Below, piece by piece: positions 34,243 to 43,750 of a stretch of 64,000 nucleotides of DNA; the first letter of the stretch is position 1; every line of letters starts with the position of its first letter. A program made the translations under genes and the position numbers. Below the pieces are notes generated by a model. The model ran no database searches, was not told where the DNA came from, and saw only the letters and a program-made list of their open reading frames with translations. This stretch comes from Kitasatospora sp. NBC_00374 (GTDB lineage Bacteria; Actinomycetota; Actinomycetes; Streptomycetales; Streptomycetaceae): positions 2,542,001 through 2,606,000 of the forward strand of contig NZ_CP107964.1 in the NCBI RefSeq assembly GCF_041434935.1, written 5' to 3'.

Positions 34243-36650
34243 CCACCCGGGCCAAACTGACCGTGTTCGCCGCGCTGGCGAGCACGCTCGTGATGTGCAG
34301 CCTGCTCCCCCTGCTCCACCCCAACGGCTGGGCGGCGCACTCCGTTCTGCTGATCGCGGCGGCCGCGGCGATCGGCGCGGGCCTGCGGCGGCTGCCGACA
34401 CCGCGGATACTGATCGTCCCGCTGCAGCTGCTGGGTGTGGTGTACCTGGTCATGCTCGGCTTCGTGCAGTCCTCGATGGCCGCCGGCCTGTTGCCCGGGC
34501 CCCGCGCCCTGGACGCGCTCGGCAGTCTGCTGGCGCAGGGCGGCTCCGACATCCAGCAGTACTCCATCCCGGCGCCCGCGACGGCGGGCCTGCGGCTCGT
34601 CGTGGTCGGCTCGGTCGCGCTGATCGCGGTGCTGGTCGACGCGCTCGCGGTGACCTACCGCCGGGCCGCGGCGGCCGGCCTGCCGCTGCTCGCGCTGTAC
34701 TCGGTCGGCACCGGTCTGTCCGGTGACAGCGGCACCGCCTGGCTGTGGTTCCTGCTGGCCGGCGGCGGCTACCTGGCGCTGCTGCACACCGAGGGCCAGG
34801 ACCGGATCTCCCGCTGGGGCCGGGTCTTCCACGGCACCGGCCGCTCCGGCTCGGCCACCACGGCCCACGGCAGCCGGCAGGCGGGTGTGGTCGCACTGGC
34901 CGTCGCCCTGCTGCTGCCGGTCTTCGTCCCGCACATGGGCCTCGGCCTGATCGGCGGGTTCGGCAACGGCGGCGCGGGCGGCGGCGGTGGCGCGGGCGGC
35001 GGCCTCAAGGCGCTCAGTCCCGTGGTCGCGCTGACCTCCGCGCTCCGGAACACCGACAACACGATCCTGCTGAACTACACCTCCGACGGGCCCCGCGCGG
35101 ACGAGATGTACCTGCGGGTCGCCGCGCTGGACGAGTTCGACGGCGTGGAGTGGAAGTTCGGCGACCAGGAGCCGACCGCGCTCCCGGCCGTCCTCCCCCA
35201 GCCGGACGGCCTCGCCGCCGGCGCCACCCCGCCCGCCGTGCACACCAGTGTCAAGGTCACCGACAGCCTCAGCAGCGAGTGGCTGCCGCTGCCCTACCCG
35301 GCCACCACGGTCGAGGTGAGGGGCCGCTGGCGGTTCGATCCGGTCACCCGGATGGTGACGGGCGACAACGGCCAGAAGACCAACGGCCTGTCGTACGAGG
35401 TCACCAGCCTGGACGTGCAGCCCACCGCCGACCAGCTGCGGGCGGCCGGGCAGGCCCCGAAGGACATCACCGCGAAGTACCTGACGCTCCCGGACACGCT
35501 GCCGCAGGAGGTCAAGGCGACGGCGTTGGAGGTCACAGCCGGCAAGACGAACGCCTACGACCGGGCGCTCGCCCTGCAGACCTGGTTCACCAGCCCGCCG
35601 TTCAAGTACAACACCAAGATCGATCCGGGCACCGGTCCCGACGCGATCAAGAAGTTCCTGGCCGACAAGGAGGGCTTCTGCGTCCACTTCGCGGCCACCA
35701 TGGCCGCGATGGCCCGTTCGCTGAACATCCCCGCCCGGGTGGCCATCGGCTTCACCCCCGGCCAGGCGATGGGTGGCAACAACCGGCTGGTCCGCAGCCT
35801 GGACTACCACGCCTGGCCCGAGCTGTACTTCCCCGGCTCCGGCTGGACCAGGTTCGAACCCACCCCGTCCCGCGGCTCGGCGCCCGCCTACACCCGGGAC
35901 AAGAACGCCCCCGAGCCGACCGCACCGACCCAGCAGCCCACCGCCACCCCGACCGGGGCGAGCACCGACCCGTCACCGTCGTCGGGCGAGTCCTGCGACC
36001 CGAAGCTGCGCCGGATCGGCGAGTGCGGCGGCGGTCCCCAGGACGCCGCCCTCGGCAACGGGCAGGACGCCTGGTGGCGCAGTACTCCCGTCCTGGCCTC
36101 GGCCGGCGTGGTCGTGCTGCTGCTGGCCCTGCTCACCACCCCGATGCTGTGGCGGACCAGGATCCGCCGCCGCCGGCTGGGCGCCGGCCGGTACCGCGGC
36201 GGGGGGGACCGGGTCGAGATGACCGACGACCAGGTGCTCGCCGCCTGGCAGGAGCTGATCGACTCGGCCTGGGACCTCGGCATCCCGCCGGACGACGCCC
36301 GCACCCCGCGGCGTACCGTGCAGCGGCTGGCCGAGAGCGCCGACCTGGACGCCGAGGCGACCGCGGCGGCCGGCCGGGTGGCGCTCGCCACCGAGCAGGT
36401 GATGTACGCCCGCGCGCTGGGCCCGATGGCGCCGCTCGGCCCCGACGTACGGGCCGCCCGGGAGGGCCTGCTGGCCCGGACCGGCCGGCTGGGCCGGATC
36501 CGCGCCGTCCTGCTGCCGGCCTCGCTGGCACGGGTCTGGTGGCGGGCCGCCGACCGGGTCATGGCCCTGCGTCAGGCGGCGCGGGAGCGGACCGCCCGGG
36601 TCGTCGGCACGGTCCGGTCCGCCGTCACCAAGCCGTTCCGGCGCGGCTGA
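34239..36650 (+). CDS. TgpA-like membrane transglutaminase
   Basis: An 803-residue protein. The N-terminal third has six or more membrane helices, a Gly-rich loop follows ('GNGGAGGGGGAGGG'), then an extracytoplasmic DUF3488/transglutaminase region with catalytic Cys in 'KEGFCVHFAATMAAMAR', His in 'LDYHAWPELYF', and 'FEPTPS' where many relatives have Asp. After a Thr/Pro-rich linker comes a further membrane helix near residue 620 and a cytoplasmic DUF4129-like C-terminal domain. Its role is unknown; TgpA of Pseudomonas is essential. GTG start overlapping DUF58. The Glu in place of the triad Asp could be a conservative change. Confidence 0.92.
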   Translation: MTTRAKLTVFAALASTLVMCSLLPLLHPNGWAAHSVLLIAAAAAIGAGLRRLPTPRILIVPLQLLGVVYLVMLGFVQSSMAAGLLPGPRALDALGSLLAQGGSDIQQYSIPAPATAGLRLVVVGSVALIAVLVDALAVTYRRAAAAGLPLLALYSVGTGLSGDSGTAWLWFLLAGGGYLALLHTEGQDRISRWGRVFHGTGRSGSATTAHGSRQAGVVALAVALLLPVFVPHMGLGLIGGFGNGGAGGGGGAGGGLKALSPVVALTSALRNTDNTILLNYTSDGPRADEMYLRVAALDEFDGVEWKFGDQEPTALPAVLPQPDGLAAGATPPAVHTSVKVTDSLSSEWLPLPYPATTVEVRGRWRFDPVTRMVTGDNGQKTNGLSYEVTSLDVQPTADQLRAAGQAPKDITAKYLTLPDTLPQEVKATALEVTAGKTNAYDRALALQTWFTSPPFKYNTKIDPGTGPDAIKKFLADKEGFCVHFAATMAAMARSLNIPARVAIGFTPGQAMGGNNRLVRSLDYHAWPELYFPGSGWTRFEPTPSRGSAPAYTRDKNAPEPTAPTQQPTATPTGASTDPSPSSGESCDPKLRRIGECGGGPQDAALGNGQDAWWRSTPVLASAGVVVLLLALLTTPMLWRTRIRRRRLGAGRYRGGGDRVEMTDDQVLAAWQELIDSAWDLGIPPDDARTPRRTVQRLAESADLDAEATAAAGRVALATEQVMYARALGPMAPLGPDVRAAREGLLARTGRLGRIRAVLLPASLARVWWRAADRVMALRQAARERTARVVGTVRSAVTKPFRRG

Positions 36651-36661
36651 CCGAGCCGGTG

Positions 36662-36709
36662 GAAACCGCGAGGGCGGGCAGTCGACCGACTGCCCGCCCT
36701 CGCGGTTTC
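36662..36709. terminator. Strong hairpin terminator between transglutaminase and DUF3040 genes
   Basis: A perfect 22-base-pair inverted repeat (36662-36683 with 36688-36709), with loop GACC, lies 12 bases after the transglutaminase stop and 54 bases from the stop of the convergent DUF3040 gene. It can serve both strands. Confidence 0.88.
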
Positions 36710-36762
36710 GTGCTCCGATCCAGCCGGCGACCCACCCGGACTCACCGCACCACGGCCCTGGT

Positions 36763-37146
36763 CTAGAGGCCGTCGTGCTCCTCCCGGCGGCGCTGCCAGC
36801 GCTGCTCCATACGATCCATCACACCGGCCTTGCGGCGCGGCGCCGAGGCTGTCCTCGGGCCCGAACCCGGCCCGACCGGGCCCCGCCTCCAGGCGGTGAC
36901 GGCGAGGACTGCACAACCCAGCATCACCAGAAACCCGACCACACTCACCCAGATGAGCTGAGCGACCATGCCGCCCATCAGCAGAGCGATGCCCGCCACG
37001 AACCCTGCGGCGGCCAGATAGACCCTCCGACGGGTGTAGGTGCGCAGCCCGGTTCCCTCAAGCGCTGACGCGAACTTGGGATCTTCGGCGTACAGCGCTC
37101 GCTCCATCTGCTCGAGCAGTCGCTGCTCGTGCTCCGAGAGCGGCAC
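36763..37146 (-). CDS. DUF3040 small membrane protein
   Basis: A 127-residue protein starting 'PLSEHEQRLLEQMERALYAEDP', the DUF3040 signature, followed by two membrane segments (about 45-65 and 67-87) and a basic C-terminus. It is conserved next to the division cluster in actinobacteria but its role is unknown. GTG start with GGAGG directly upstream. It is transcribed toward the transglutaminase gene. Confidence 0.92.
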   Translation of the reverse strand: MPLSEHEQRLLEQMERALYAEDPKFASALEGTGLRTYTRRRVYLAAAGFVAGIALLMGGMVAQLIWVSVVGFLVMLGCAVLAVTAWRRGPVGPGSGPRTASAPRRKAGVMDRMEQRWQRRREEHDGL

Positions 37147-37496
37147 GGAGTCCTCCTACTCGTCGGTCGCGGGGCGACCGGTCCGCCACCCCTGGCTCGG
37201 CCCTGTGTGGTCCATATGCCCCAAGGGTCTGGGTGTCATGCTTTCCGGCTTTACCCAGATCATACGGTCCAGCGGCCTGCTTCGGCGTGGTCAATCCAGC
37301 GTGGCTCGGGACACTTCGGCAGTGTGCCCGCACGCTGCCCAACGCAGCAGGGCGGGGACAAGTGCCCGAGTCCTCGGAATCACCTCGCTGACCTGCGGCC
37401 GCCCCGCGGTCGCCCTACGGTCGACGGGCCGCGACGGCCCGCTGACGCGGAGCTGACGCCGGGCTGACGCCCGGTCGACGGGTAGGGGAACGGGAC
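37147..37496. other. Gene-free gap, 350 bases
   Basis: No gene, RNA or strong hairpin was found on either strand. It includes the DUF3040 promoter region, next to 37146, and the segment after the methyltransferase stop. Base composition falls slightly around 37210-37330. Confidence 0.5.
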
Positions 37497-38249
37497 TCAG
37501 GCGAGCTCGGCGAGCAGATGCAGCTGGGTCGCCACGGCGTGGAACGCGGGCTCCTCGGCGGCGGCCTGCTCCAGCTTCAGCAGCGCCTCCATGGCGCCCG
37601 GCTCGGTGTCGACCAGGACCCCCGGAACGAGGTCGGCGAAGACCCGGACCCCGTGCACCGACGCGACCCGCAGCCCGGCGGCCGTGGCCAGCGCGGCGAG
37701 CTCGTCACCGGTGAAACGGCGGGGCATCGGGTCGCCCGCGCCCCACCGGCCGTCCGGGGCGTCCAGCACGGTACGGGCCTCGCCGAAGTGGCCGGCCAGC
37801 GCGCGGGCCAGCACCGCGCCGTTCCGGTTGGCGGCCAGCAGGCTGACCAGGCCACCCTTGCGCAGGGTCCCGGCCAGGCTGCCGAGGGCCTCCGCCGGGT
37901 CGTCCACCATCTCCAGGACACCGTGGCAGAGCACCGCGTCCACGCTGCCGGGGTCGACCAGCTCGGGGAGGGTCTGGGTGTCGCCCTGGACGGCCCGGAC
38001 CAGCTCGGTGACGTCGGCCTCGGCGGCCCGGCGCTCCAGGGCGAACAGCGCGTCCGGGCTCGGGTCGACCACGGTCACCCGGTGGCCGAGCCGGGCCACC
38101 GGCACGGCGAAGTTGCCCGTGCCGCCGCCCGTGTCGAGGACGTCCAGCACCGGCTGGTCCAACTCGGCGGCCCGCCGCTCCAGGGCCGCCCGCACCACCT
38201 CCCAGACCACAGCGGTACGCAGGGCACTGCGGGGACGCGTCGGGTACAC
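37497..38249 (-). CDS. Class I SAM-dependent methyltransferase
   Basis: A 250-residue methyltransferase. Motif I is 'VLDTGGGTGNFAVPVA', the acidic end of strand 2 is 'VVDPSPDAL', and 'VLCHGVLEMVDDPAEAL' corresponds to motif IV. The fold is that of small-molecule (UbiE/SmtA-type) methyltransferases. The substrate is not evident. GTG start. It is a conserved streptomycete neighbour of the DUF3040 and HEPN genes. Confidence 0.88.
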   Translation of the reverse strand: MYPTRPRSALRTAVVWEVVRAALERRAAELDQPVLDVLDTGGGTGNFAVPVARLGHRVTVVDPSPDALFALERRAAEADVTELVRAVQGDTQTLPELVDPGSVDAVLCHGVLEMVDDPAEALGSLAGTLRKGGLVSLLAANRNGAVLARALAGHFGEARTVLDAPDGRWGAGDPMPRRFTGDELAALATAAGLRVASVHGVRVFADLVPGVLVDTEPGAMEALLKLEQAAAEEPAFHAVATQLHLLAELA

Positions 38250-38340
38250 GGGTGGGCTCCTTGGACAGTGGTGGGCCGAACGGCTCCACTTTAGGCCCTG
38301 CCGCGCACCCCGCCCCGGAGCCGTCCTGCGGCGCCGGGGC

Positions 38341-38949
38341 TCAGCCGGCCTCCTCGATCGGTAAGGGCTGGGCGGGCGGGGCCGGTGACAGCCCGAGCAG
38401 GCGCTGGACGATCCGGAGGTAGAGGGCGGTGTTGCGGATCAGGTCGTCCGCGTCCCGGGCACCGGCCGCTCCGGTGATCCCGGCCTCGGCGGCGGCCCGG
38501 CGGCGGGCACCGGCCGCGAAGTACACCGCCCACTCGGTCAGCTCGGGGGCGACCTCGGGCAGCAGTTCCCAGGCGCTGCGGATGGCCTGGCGGCGGCGCG
38601 GGTGCCGCTCGGGGCGGCCGCGCACGGCCAGCACCGCGGCCGTGGTGCGCAGCGCGGCGAGGTGCGCGGTGGCGTAGCGCTCCAGCGGGTCCTGGAGGGC
38701 ACGGGCCTGGTCGAGGGTGCGGTGGGCGTGCCGCAGCAGGTCGAGTGCGGCCGGCGGGGCGGTGGCCCGGCGCGGCACCGGGTGGACGTCGCGGCCCCGG
38801 GCACCGGGCACCGGGGCGGTGGCGGCCGGCTCCGCGCCCGACCCCGGCACGGCGGGGGCTGCGGGCCGTGGGACGGCAGAGAGGGGGACGGCGGGCAACT
38901 GGTCGGCGGCAGGGCGGCGGGTGACGGGCTCAGGACGGCTGATGGTCAT
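38341..38949 (-). CDS. SAV_6107-family HEPN domain protein
   Basis: A 202-residue protein. The first 75 residues are Pro/Ala-rich and disordered. The rest is helical: 'LDLLRHAHRTLDQARAL', 'RYATAHLAALRTTAAVLAVRGRP' (split), and a C-terminal helix ending 'RIVQRLLGL'. This matches the actinobacterial SAV_6107 HEPN family. Some HEPN proteins are RNases, but the Rx4-6H motif is not evident, so I infer no nuclease activity. ATG with GGGGGAG upstream. Confidence 0.8.
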   Translation of the reverse strand: MTISRPEPVTRRPAADQLPAVPLSAVPRPAAPAVPGSGAEPAATAPVPGARGRDVHPVPRRATAPPAALDLLRHAHRTLDQARALQDPLERYATAHLAALRTTAAVLAVRGRPERHPRRRQAIRSAWELLPEVAPELTEWAVYFAAGARRRAAAEAGITGAAGARDADDLIRNTALYLRIVQRLLGLSPAPPAQPLPIEEAG

Positions 38950-39429
38950 GGTCTCCCCCGGTCCGAGGCGAGCGCCCGGGCCGGTCGACCCGTGCCCTTC
39001 CATCGTGAACCGCACCACTGACAGTCGGGCCGGCGACCGCGCGCCGCGGCGGGCCCCGGCCCCTCGGCGAAGGCCGTGCCGGGCCGGTCGGCTCCCCTGT
39101 TGCCGACCGGCCGGGCACCGGCCGTGTGCGCCCCGATCCCGGGCCGCCGGTCCCCCACGGTCGACGGTCCGGATCGGGCGCTGCGGGTCGCGACGGCCTC
39201 GACGGCTCGTCCACCCGCTCCGCAGAGTCTGCCGTCCGCGCAGGTGGGAGGCCATCCGCTCGGGTACTCAAGTGCGAGGCTGAGTATCCGTACTCAGTCC
39301 GGCCGGGCCCCGTCGGCGGTGCAACCGTCCCGTCCCGAGCCGCGTCCTGACAGCGCCGGGCCTTGTGCCGGTACGGTGTGGCCCGGCCGGCCGGCGGACG
39401 GGCGGACCAGGGCGAAGGGGAGCGCAGAG
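38950..39429. promoter_or_regulatory. Divergent gap between HEPN and DUF4126 genes, with a palindrome at 39280-39297
   Basis: A 480-base gap without a convincing gene. CTGAGTA and TACTCAG form a perfect inverted repeat around TCCG (39280-39297), and a half-site GTACTCA occurs just upstream at 39264-39270. This looks like a dimeric regulator site for the DUF4126 gene about 130 bases downstream. The rest is plain GC-rich DNA. Confidence 0.5.
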
Positions 39430-40035
39430 TTGAGCATCATCCCGTTGATCTTCACCAGTGGCTGGGCGAGCGGGATCAACGCCTATGCCGTGGTGCTGCT
39501 GCTGGGCCTGTTCGGCAGGTTCGGCGGCGCGGACAGCGTGCCGCCGGTGCTGGAGCGCACCGACGTGCTGGTCGCGGCCTGCGTGCTCTTCCTCTGCGAG
39601 GCCGTCGCCGACAAGATCCCGTACGTGGACACCGTCTGGGACGGCATCCACACCGTGATCCGCCCGGCCGCGGGCGCCACCGTGGCGGCGCTGATGGCCT
39701 CGCACGACCCGGGCTCGCTCGGCGAGGTCGCCGCCGGGGCCGTGGGTGGTACGACCGCGCTGGTCAGCCACCTGATCAAGGCATCACTGCGGATGGCGGT
39801 CAACACCTCGCCCGAGCCGGCCTCCAACATCATCGTGAGCCTGCTGGAGGACCTCTCGGTGGCGGGCATCGTCACGCTGGCGATCTTCCACCCGTGGGCC
39901 GCGGCCTCGGTGGCGGCCGTGCTGCTGGCCCTCGGCGTGCTGCTGGTCCTGTTCGCGGTCTCCCGGATCCGCCGGTTCCTGCAGCGCCGCCGCGAGCGCC
40001 GGGCCGCCCGGACGGCGGCCGCACCCGCGTACTGA
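39430..40035 (+). CDS. DUF4126 membrane protein
   Basis: A 201-residue integral membrane protein beginning 'SIIPLIFTSGWASGINAYAV', the DUF4126 signature, with about five hydrophobic segments and the conserved 'CEAVADKIPYVDTVWDGIHT'. The C-terminal tail is Arg-rich. Function unknown. The start is TTG with GGGGAG eight bases upstream; no ATG or GTG fits. It lies 30 bases before the CrtI-like gene. Confidence 0.87.
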   Translation: MSIIPLIFTSGWASGINAYAVVLLLGLFGRFGGADSVPPVLERTDVLVAACVLFLCEAVADKIPYVDTVWDGIHTVIRPAAGATVAALMASHDPGSLGEVAAGAVGGTTALVSHLIKASLRMAVNTSPEPASNIIVSLLEDLSVAGIVTLAIFHPWAAASVAAVLLALGVLLVLFAVSRIRRFLQRRRERRAARTAAAPAY

Positions 40036-40065
40036 GCCCGCGGGCACGCCCTAGGATCTTCTGCC

Positions 40066-41466
40066 ATGGCACGGATCGTGATCATCGGCGCGGGAATGAG
40101 CGGGCTCGCGGCCGCCGCCAGGCTGGCCACCGTCGGGCACCGGGTGACGGTCTGCGAGGCCACCGGCACGTACGGGGGGCTGGTCGGCCGGTACGAGCGC
40201 GGGGGCTTCGCCTTCGACACCGGGCCGACCCTGCTCACCCTGCCGGCCGTCTACCGGGACCTGGCGCTGAAGACCGGCAGGGAGCCGCTGGAGCAGCTCG
40301 TCGAGCTCACGCCGGTCGACCCGGAGAGCCGGCACGTCTTCTCCGACGGCACCGACCTGCTGCTGCCCAACGCCTCCCGGGGCGGGGTCGGCAAGGCGCT
40401 CGACGCGGCCTTCGGCGCCGGCTCCGGCAACGCCTGGGGCGAGGTGATGAACCGCGGCCGCGCCGTCTGGGAGGCCACCCGCCGCCCCCTGCTGGAGGAA
40501 CCGCTCCCGGCCGACCCGACCCCGCTGCACACCGATCCGTACCCGGCCCCGGCCCGGCGCGGCCTGGCCCGGCTGCGCCGCCGCTCCGGCTGGACGCTGG
40601 CGGACGTGGCCACGACCGAACTGCGCGGCCGGCCCGGTCTGGGCGAGCTGCTGTACGAGTACGCGCTGCGCTTCGGCCTGGACCCGCGCGAGGTCCCGGC
40701 CGGGGCCACCGTCCTGCCGTACATGGAGCAGTCCTTCGGCGTCTGGTACGTCGGCGGCGGCATCCGGGCGCTGGCCGACGCGGTGTACCGGCGGTGCGAG
40801 CAGCGCCGGGTGGAGTTCCGCTTCGACACCCGGGTCAGCGAGGTCCTGACCGAGCACGGGCGGGTCGGCGGGGTGCTGGCCGGCGGCGACCGGATCGACG
40901 CGGACGCGGTGCTGACCGCCGAGCCGGCCGGAACCGCCGAGCGCACCGGTGCACGGGCCGGCCGGCTGTCGGTGTTCCTCGCCCTGCGCGGCGCCCGGCC
41001 CGCCGGGACCCCGCACCGGACGGTGGTGCACGCCGCCGACCAGGGGGCCGAGTGGGACGAGCTGTTCGCGGACGGCGCGCTGCCCGAGCGGCCCACCGTG
41101 CAGGTGCTGCGGCCCGGCGACCCGGCGCTGGCGCCCGACGCCGACCACGAGGCGGTCACCCTGACCGTCACCGTCCCCGAGCGGGTGGACGCGACGGAGC
41201 TCGACTCCTACACCGACCGGCTGCTGGACCACCTCGCGGGCGCCGGGATCGACGTCCGCGACCGGGTGCTGTGGCGCGAGCCGCGCACCTGGGGCGCCCT
41301 GCCGGCCCCGGCCCTGGCCGGGGCGGGGGGCGCCTACCTCAGCGCGCCGAACCGATCCGCCGTGCCGGGCCTCTACCGGATCGGCGCGGCCGCCCACCCG
41401 GGCGGCGGGCTGGCCAGGGTGGGCATGTCCGCCGCGATCACGGCGGGTCTGATCGGCCCGGCGTGA
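40066..41466 (+). CDS. CrtI-like FAD-dependent oxidoreductase (phytoene desaturase family)
   Basis: A 466-residue flavoprotein with the FAD fold 'ARIVIIGAGMSGLAAAARL', 'FAFDTGPTLLTLPAVY', the substrate-domain region 'WYVGGGIRALADAV', and the C-terminal 'YRIGAAAHPGGGLARVGMS' FAD motif. It resembles phytoene desaturases, but no phytoene synthase is nearby. A polyprenyl synthase lies 2.4 kb away on the same strand. It may act on another polyene, or play a housekeeping redox role. Convergent with the next gene, 7 bases apart. Confidence 0.85.
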   Translation: MARIVIIGAGMSGLAAAARLATVGHRVTVCEATGTYGGLVGRYERGGFAFDTGPTLLTLPAVYRDLALKTGREPLEQLVELTPVDPESRHVFSDGTDLLLPNASRGGVGKALDAAFGAGSGNAWGEVMNRGRAVWEATRRPLLEEPLPADPTPLHTDPYPAPARRGLARLRRRSGWTLADVATTELRGRPGLGELLYEYALRFGLDPREVPAGATVLPYMEQSFGVWYVGGGIRALADAVYRRCEQRRVEFRFDTRVSEVLTEHGRVGGVLAGGDRIDADAVLTAEPAGTAERTGARAGRLSVFLALRGARPAGTPHRTVVHAADQGAEWDELFADGALPERPTVQVLRPGDPALAPDADHEAVTLTVTVPERVDATELDSYTDRLLDHLAGAGIDVRDRVLWREPRTWGALPAPALAGAGGAYLSAPNRSAVPGLYRIGAAAHPGGGLARVGMSAAITAGLIGPA

Positions 41467-41473
41467 CGGCCGC

Positions 41474-41827
41474 TCAGAACAGCCACCGGGCGTTGTGCCG
41501 GTGGCGGGCCGGGGTGATGTCGGCCTCCGGGTCCCGGTGGGCGGTCAGCCGTGCGAGTCCGCGCCGCAGCCGCTGCCGGGCCCGCCGCTCGTCGAACGCG
41601 GCGTCCGCGCCGACGGAACGGTCCCGGACGTCGAACCGGGCCCAGTGGTGGACCCGCACCGAGCGGCGGACGGCCTGCGGCCGGGGGCGGCGGCCCTCCT
41701 GCCGCGCCGCCCGGAGCAGCGCGGAGCCGTAGCGCAGGTCCGTCAGGGTGACCAGGCGCAGCGGTGCGCCCCGCCGGTGGAACGCGTCGGCGAGGTCGGT
41801 GGCGATGTGATGGGCGGTGCGGGCCAA
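41474..41827 (-). CDS. Small conserved hypothetical protein
   Basis: A 117-residue basic protein without a recognised domain; visible features are 'LVTLTDLRYGSALLRAARQEG' (split) and many Arg and His residues, with 'SVRVHHWARFDVRDRS'. The TTG start is supported by GAGGAGG seven bases upstream; no ATG is available. No membrane segment. Its neighbours give no clue. Confidence 0.6.
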   Translation of the reverse strand: MARTAHHIATDLADAFHRRGAPLRLVTLTDLRYGSALLRAARQEGRRPRPQAVRRSVRVHHWARFDVRDRSVGADAAFDERRARQRLRRGLARLTAHRDPEADITPARHRHNARWLF

Positions 41828-41912
41828 TGGGCCTCCTCGGCAGCGCCGCCGGGGCTCTCCCGGCGGGACTACCGGAAGCCGGCCGGCCCCCTCGCCCGCA
41901 GCTCGTGCACGC

Positions 41913-42701
41913 TCAGCCCTGCTGCTGGTAGTCCCAGGGCTGCGGCTGGTACTCGGCGGCCGGCTGCGGGGGGATGCCCGGATACGGCTGCTGCTGGTAC
42001 TCCCAGGACTGGGCGGGCTGCTGCTGCGCCGCGTACGGGTCCTGGTACTGGGGCTGGGCGTACGGGTCCTGGTACTGCTGCTGGTACGGCTGCTGGGCGT
42101 ACGACTGGTCGTAGGACTGACCGTAGGACTGGTCGTACGCGAAGGCGGGCTGCTGCTGCCACTGCTGGTCGCCGTAGCCGGTCTGCTGGTACCCGTCCTG
42201 GTAGTACTGCTGCTCGGGCTGGGCCTGCTGGTACGCCACCGGCTCCTCGGTGTAGACGCCCTCGTCCGGGCCGAGCTCCTGGAACTGCTCGTAGGCGAAG
42301 GGTGCCGTGGTCTCCTCGACCTCGACCGGGCCGACCTCGCCGACCGCTGCCACCGTCTCGGCCGCGGCCACCGCGGCCGCACCGCCGGTGGCGGCGGCGA
42401 GCAGGGGGACCCTGGCCAGCGGACCGGGCAGCGAGCCGTCCGGGCGCCGCAGCGACCAGCCGGCCGGCCGGCCGCGCTTGACGGCCAGCGTGACGAAGGT
42501 CTGGCCGACGGCGAAGGTGGCCGCGCCGGCTCCTATGACCAGCACCGACTGGAGCCGCATCCCCGCGACCACGCACAGGAAGCCGACCAGCGCGAGCGCC
42601 CGCCAGTGCAGCGGGGCACGGTTCTGCAGCAGCAGCTCGGCCACCAGCCAGAGCGCCACCACCGTCAACGCGACGTACAGCAGCAGGTACCCGATGCCCA
42701 T
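41913..42701 (-). CDS. Membrane protein with long Gln/Tyr-rich C-terminal domain
   Basis: A 262-residue protein. Residues 1-80 have three hydrophobic segments ('IGYLLLYVALTVVALWLV', 'ALALVGFLCVVAGMRL', 'VLVIGAGAATFAVGQTFV'). From about 150 to the end the sequence is built of Q, Y, P and D with repeats such as YQDPYAQPQ and YDQSYGQSY, a prion-like composition. The tail is probably cytoplasmic and disordered and may condense or bind partners. ATG with GGAGG upstream. I do not know its function. Confidence 0.75.
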   Translation of the reverse strand: MGIGYLLLYVALTVVALWLVAELLLQNRAPLHWRALALVGFLCVVAGMRLQSVLVIGAGAATFAVGQTFVTLAVKRGRPAGWSLRRPDGSLPGPLARVPLLAAATGGAAAVAAAETVAAVGEVGPVEVEETTAPFAYEQFQELGPDEGVYTEEPVAYQQAQPEQQYYQDGYQQTGYGDQQWQQQPAFAYDQSYGQSYDQSYAQQPYQQQYQDPYAQPQYQDPYAAQQQPAQSWEYQQQPYPGIPPQPAAEYQPQPWDYQQQG

Positions 42702-42835
42702 CCCCGCTACCTCCAGTCGCGTACCGCGCGGTTGCGGGCGACTGTACCGGTTCCCGGCGCCGGGACCCACATCCCGGACGGACCTGCGCCGGGCCCGGGC
42801 GGGGCCGCCGGGGCGGGGTGGCCGCCGGCCGTCGG

Positions 42836-43750
42836 TCAGCGCTGGTGCAGACCGAGGTTCTGGTAGATCTCCAGGGTCGACGTGGAGTGGTTCAGGGTGA
42901 TGAAGTGCAGCCCGGGCGCGCCCTCGGCGAGCAGCCGCTCGGACATCGCGGTGGCGTGCTCGATGCCGATCGCCCGCACGGCCTCCGGGTCCTCGGCCGC
43001 GGCACGGAAGCGGCGCTCCAGCTCGACCGGGAAGGCCGAGCCGGACAGCTGCGGGAAACGCTCCAGCTGCTTGATGTTGGTGACCGGCATGATCTCCGGG
43101 ATGATCGGCGTCGCGCAGCCGGCCGCGGCGACCCGGTCGCGCAGCCACAGGTAGTCGTCGACCTCGAAGAACATCTGGGTGATCGCGTAGTCGGCGCCGG
43201 CCCGGCACTTGGCGACGAAGTGCTTGATGTCCGCGTCCCAGTCGGCGGACCGCGGGTGCATCTGCGGGAAGGCGGCCACGCCGACGCAGAAGTCGCCGAT
43301 GCTCCGGATCAGCTCGACCAGCTCGTAGGCGTAGGTGACGCCGTCCGGGTGGCGGACCCACTCGCCCATCGGGTCGCCGGGCGGGTCGCCGCGCACCGCG
43401 AGGACGTTGCGCACGCCCTGGTCGGCGTACTGGCCGATGATGTTGCGCAGCTCGGCGATCGAGTGGTCGACGGCGGTGAGGTGGGCGACCGGGGTCAGGG
43501 TCGTCTCGGTGGCGATCCGGCCGACCAGGTTGACCGTGCGGCCGCGCGAGGAGCCGCCGGCGCCGTAGGTCATGCAGACGAAGTTGGGGTCCAGCGACTC
43601 GACCCGGCGGATCGCGTCCCAGAGGCGGCGCTCGGCAGCCTCGCTGCGCGGCGGCATGAACTCGAAGGAGAACGAGCGGTCACCTGCCGCCAGCAGATCG
43701 CGCACGGTCTGCGCACGGTCGGTTCTGGTGGAGGGAATCCCGAGTGCCAT
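42836..43750 (-). CDS. metF: Methylenetetrahydrofolate reductase (MetF family)
   Basis: A 304-residue flavoenzyme of the MetF barrel: '[18 protein letters not shown]' near the N-terminus, '[11 protein letters not shown]', '[12 protein letters not shown]', and '[13 protein letters not shown]'. It reduces 5,10-methylene- to 5-methyl-tetrahydrofolate for methionine synthesis. Length and motifs are complete. It is divergent from the polyprenyl synthase; mycobacteria have a related metF-like/ids arrangement near pknL. Confidence 0.95.
   Translation of the reverse strand: MALGIPSTRTDRAQTVRDLLAAGDRSFSFEFMPPRSEAAERRLWDAIRRVESLDPNFVCMTYGAGGSSRGRTVNLVGRIATETTLTPVAHLTAVDHSIAELRNIIGQYADQGVRNVLAVRGDPPGDPMGEWVRHPDGVTYAYELVELIRSIGDFCVGVAAFPQMHPRSADWDADIKHFVAKCRAGADYAITQMFFEVDDYLWLRDRVAAAGCATPIIPEIMPVTNIKQLERFPQLSGSAFPVELERRFRAAAEDPEAVRAIGIEHATAMSERLLAEGAPGLHFITLNHSTSTLEIYQNLGLHQR

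Noticed and set aside
37147..37496. Possible tRNA or small RNA gene
   Set aside because: No cloverleaf, no TTC-A/G-A loop sequence and no strong terminator could be found by eye.
40066..41466. Carotenoid biosynthesis cluster
   Set aside because: Only a CrtI-like protein and a general polyprenyl synthase are present; no phytoene synthase or cyclase is seen.
41930..42250. Repeated ctgctggtac words as a repeat array
   Set aside because: They encode the Gln/Tyr-rich tail of a membrane protein; periodicity follows codons.
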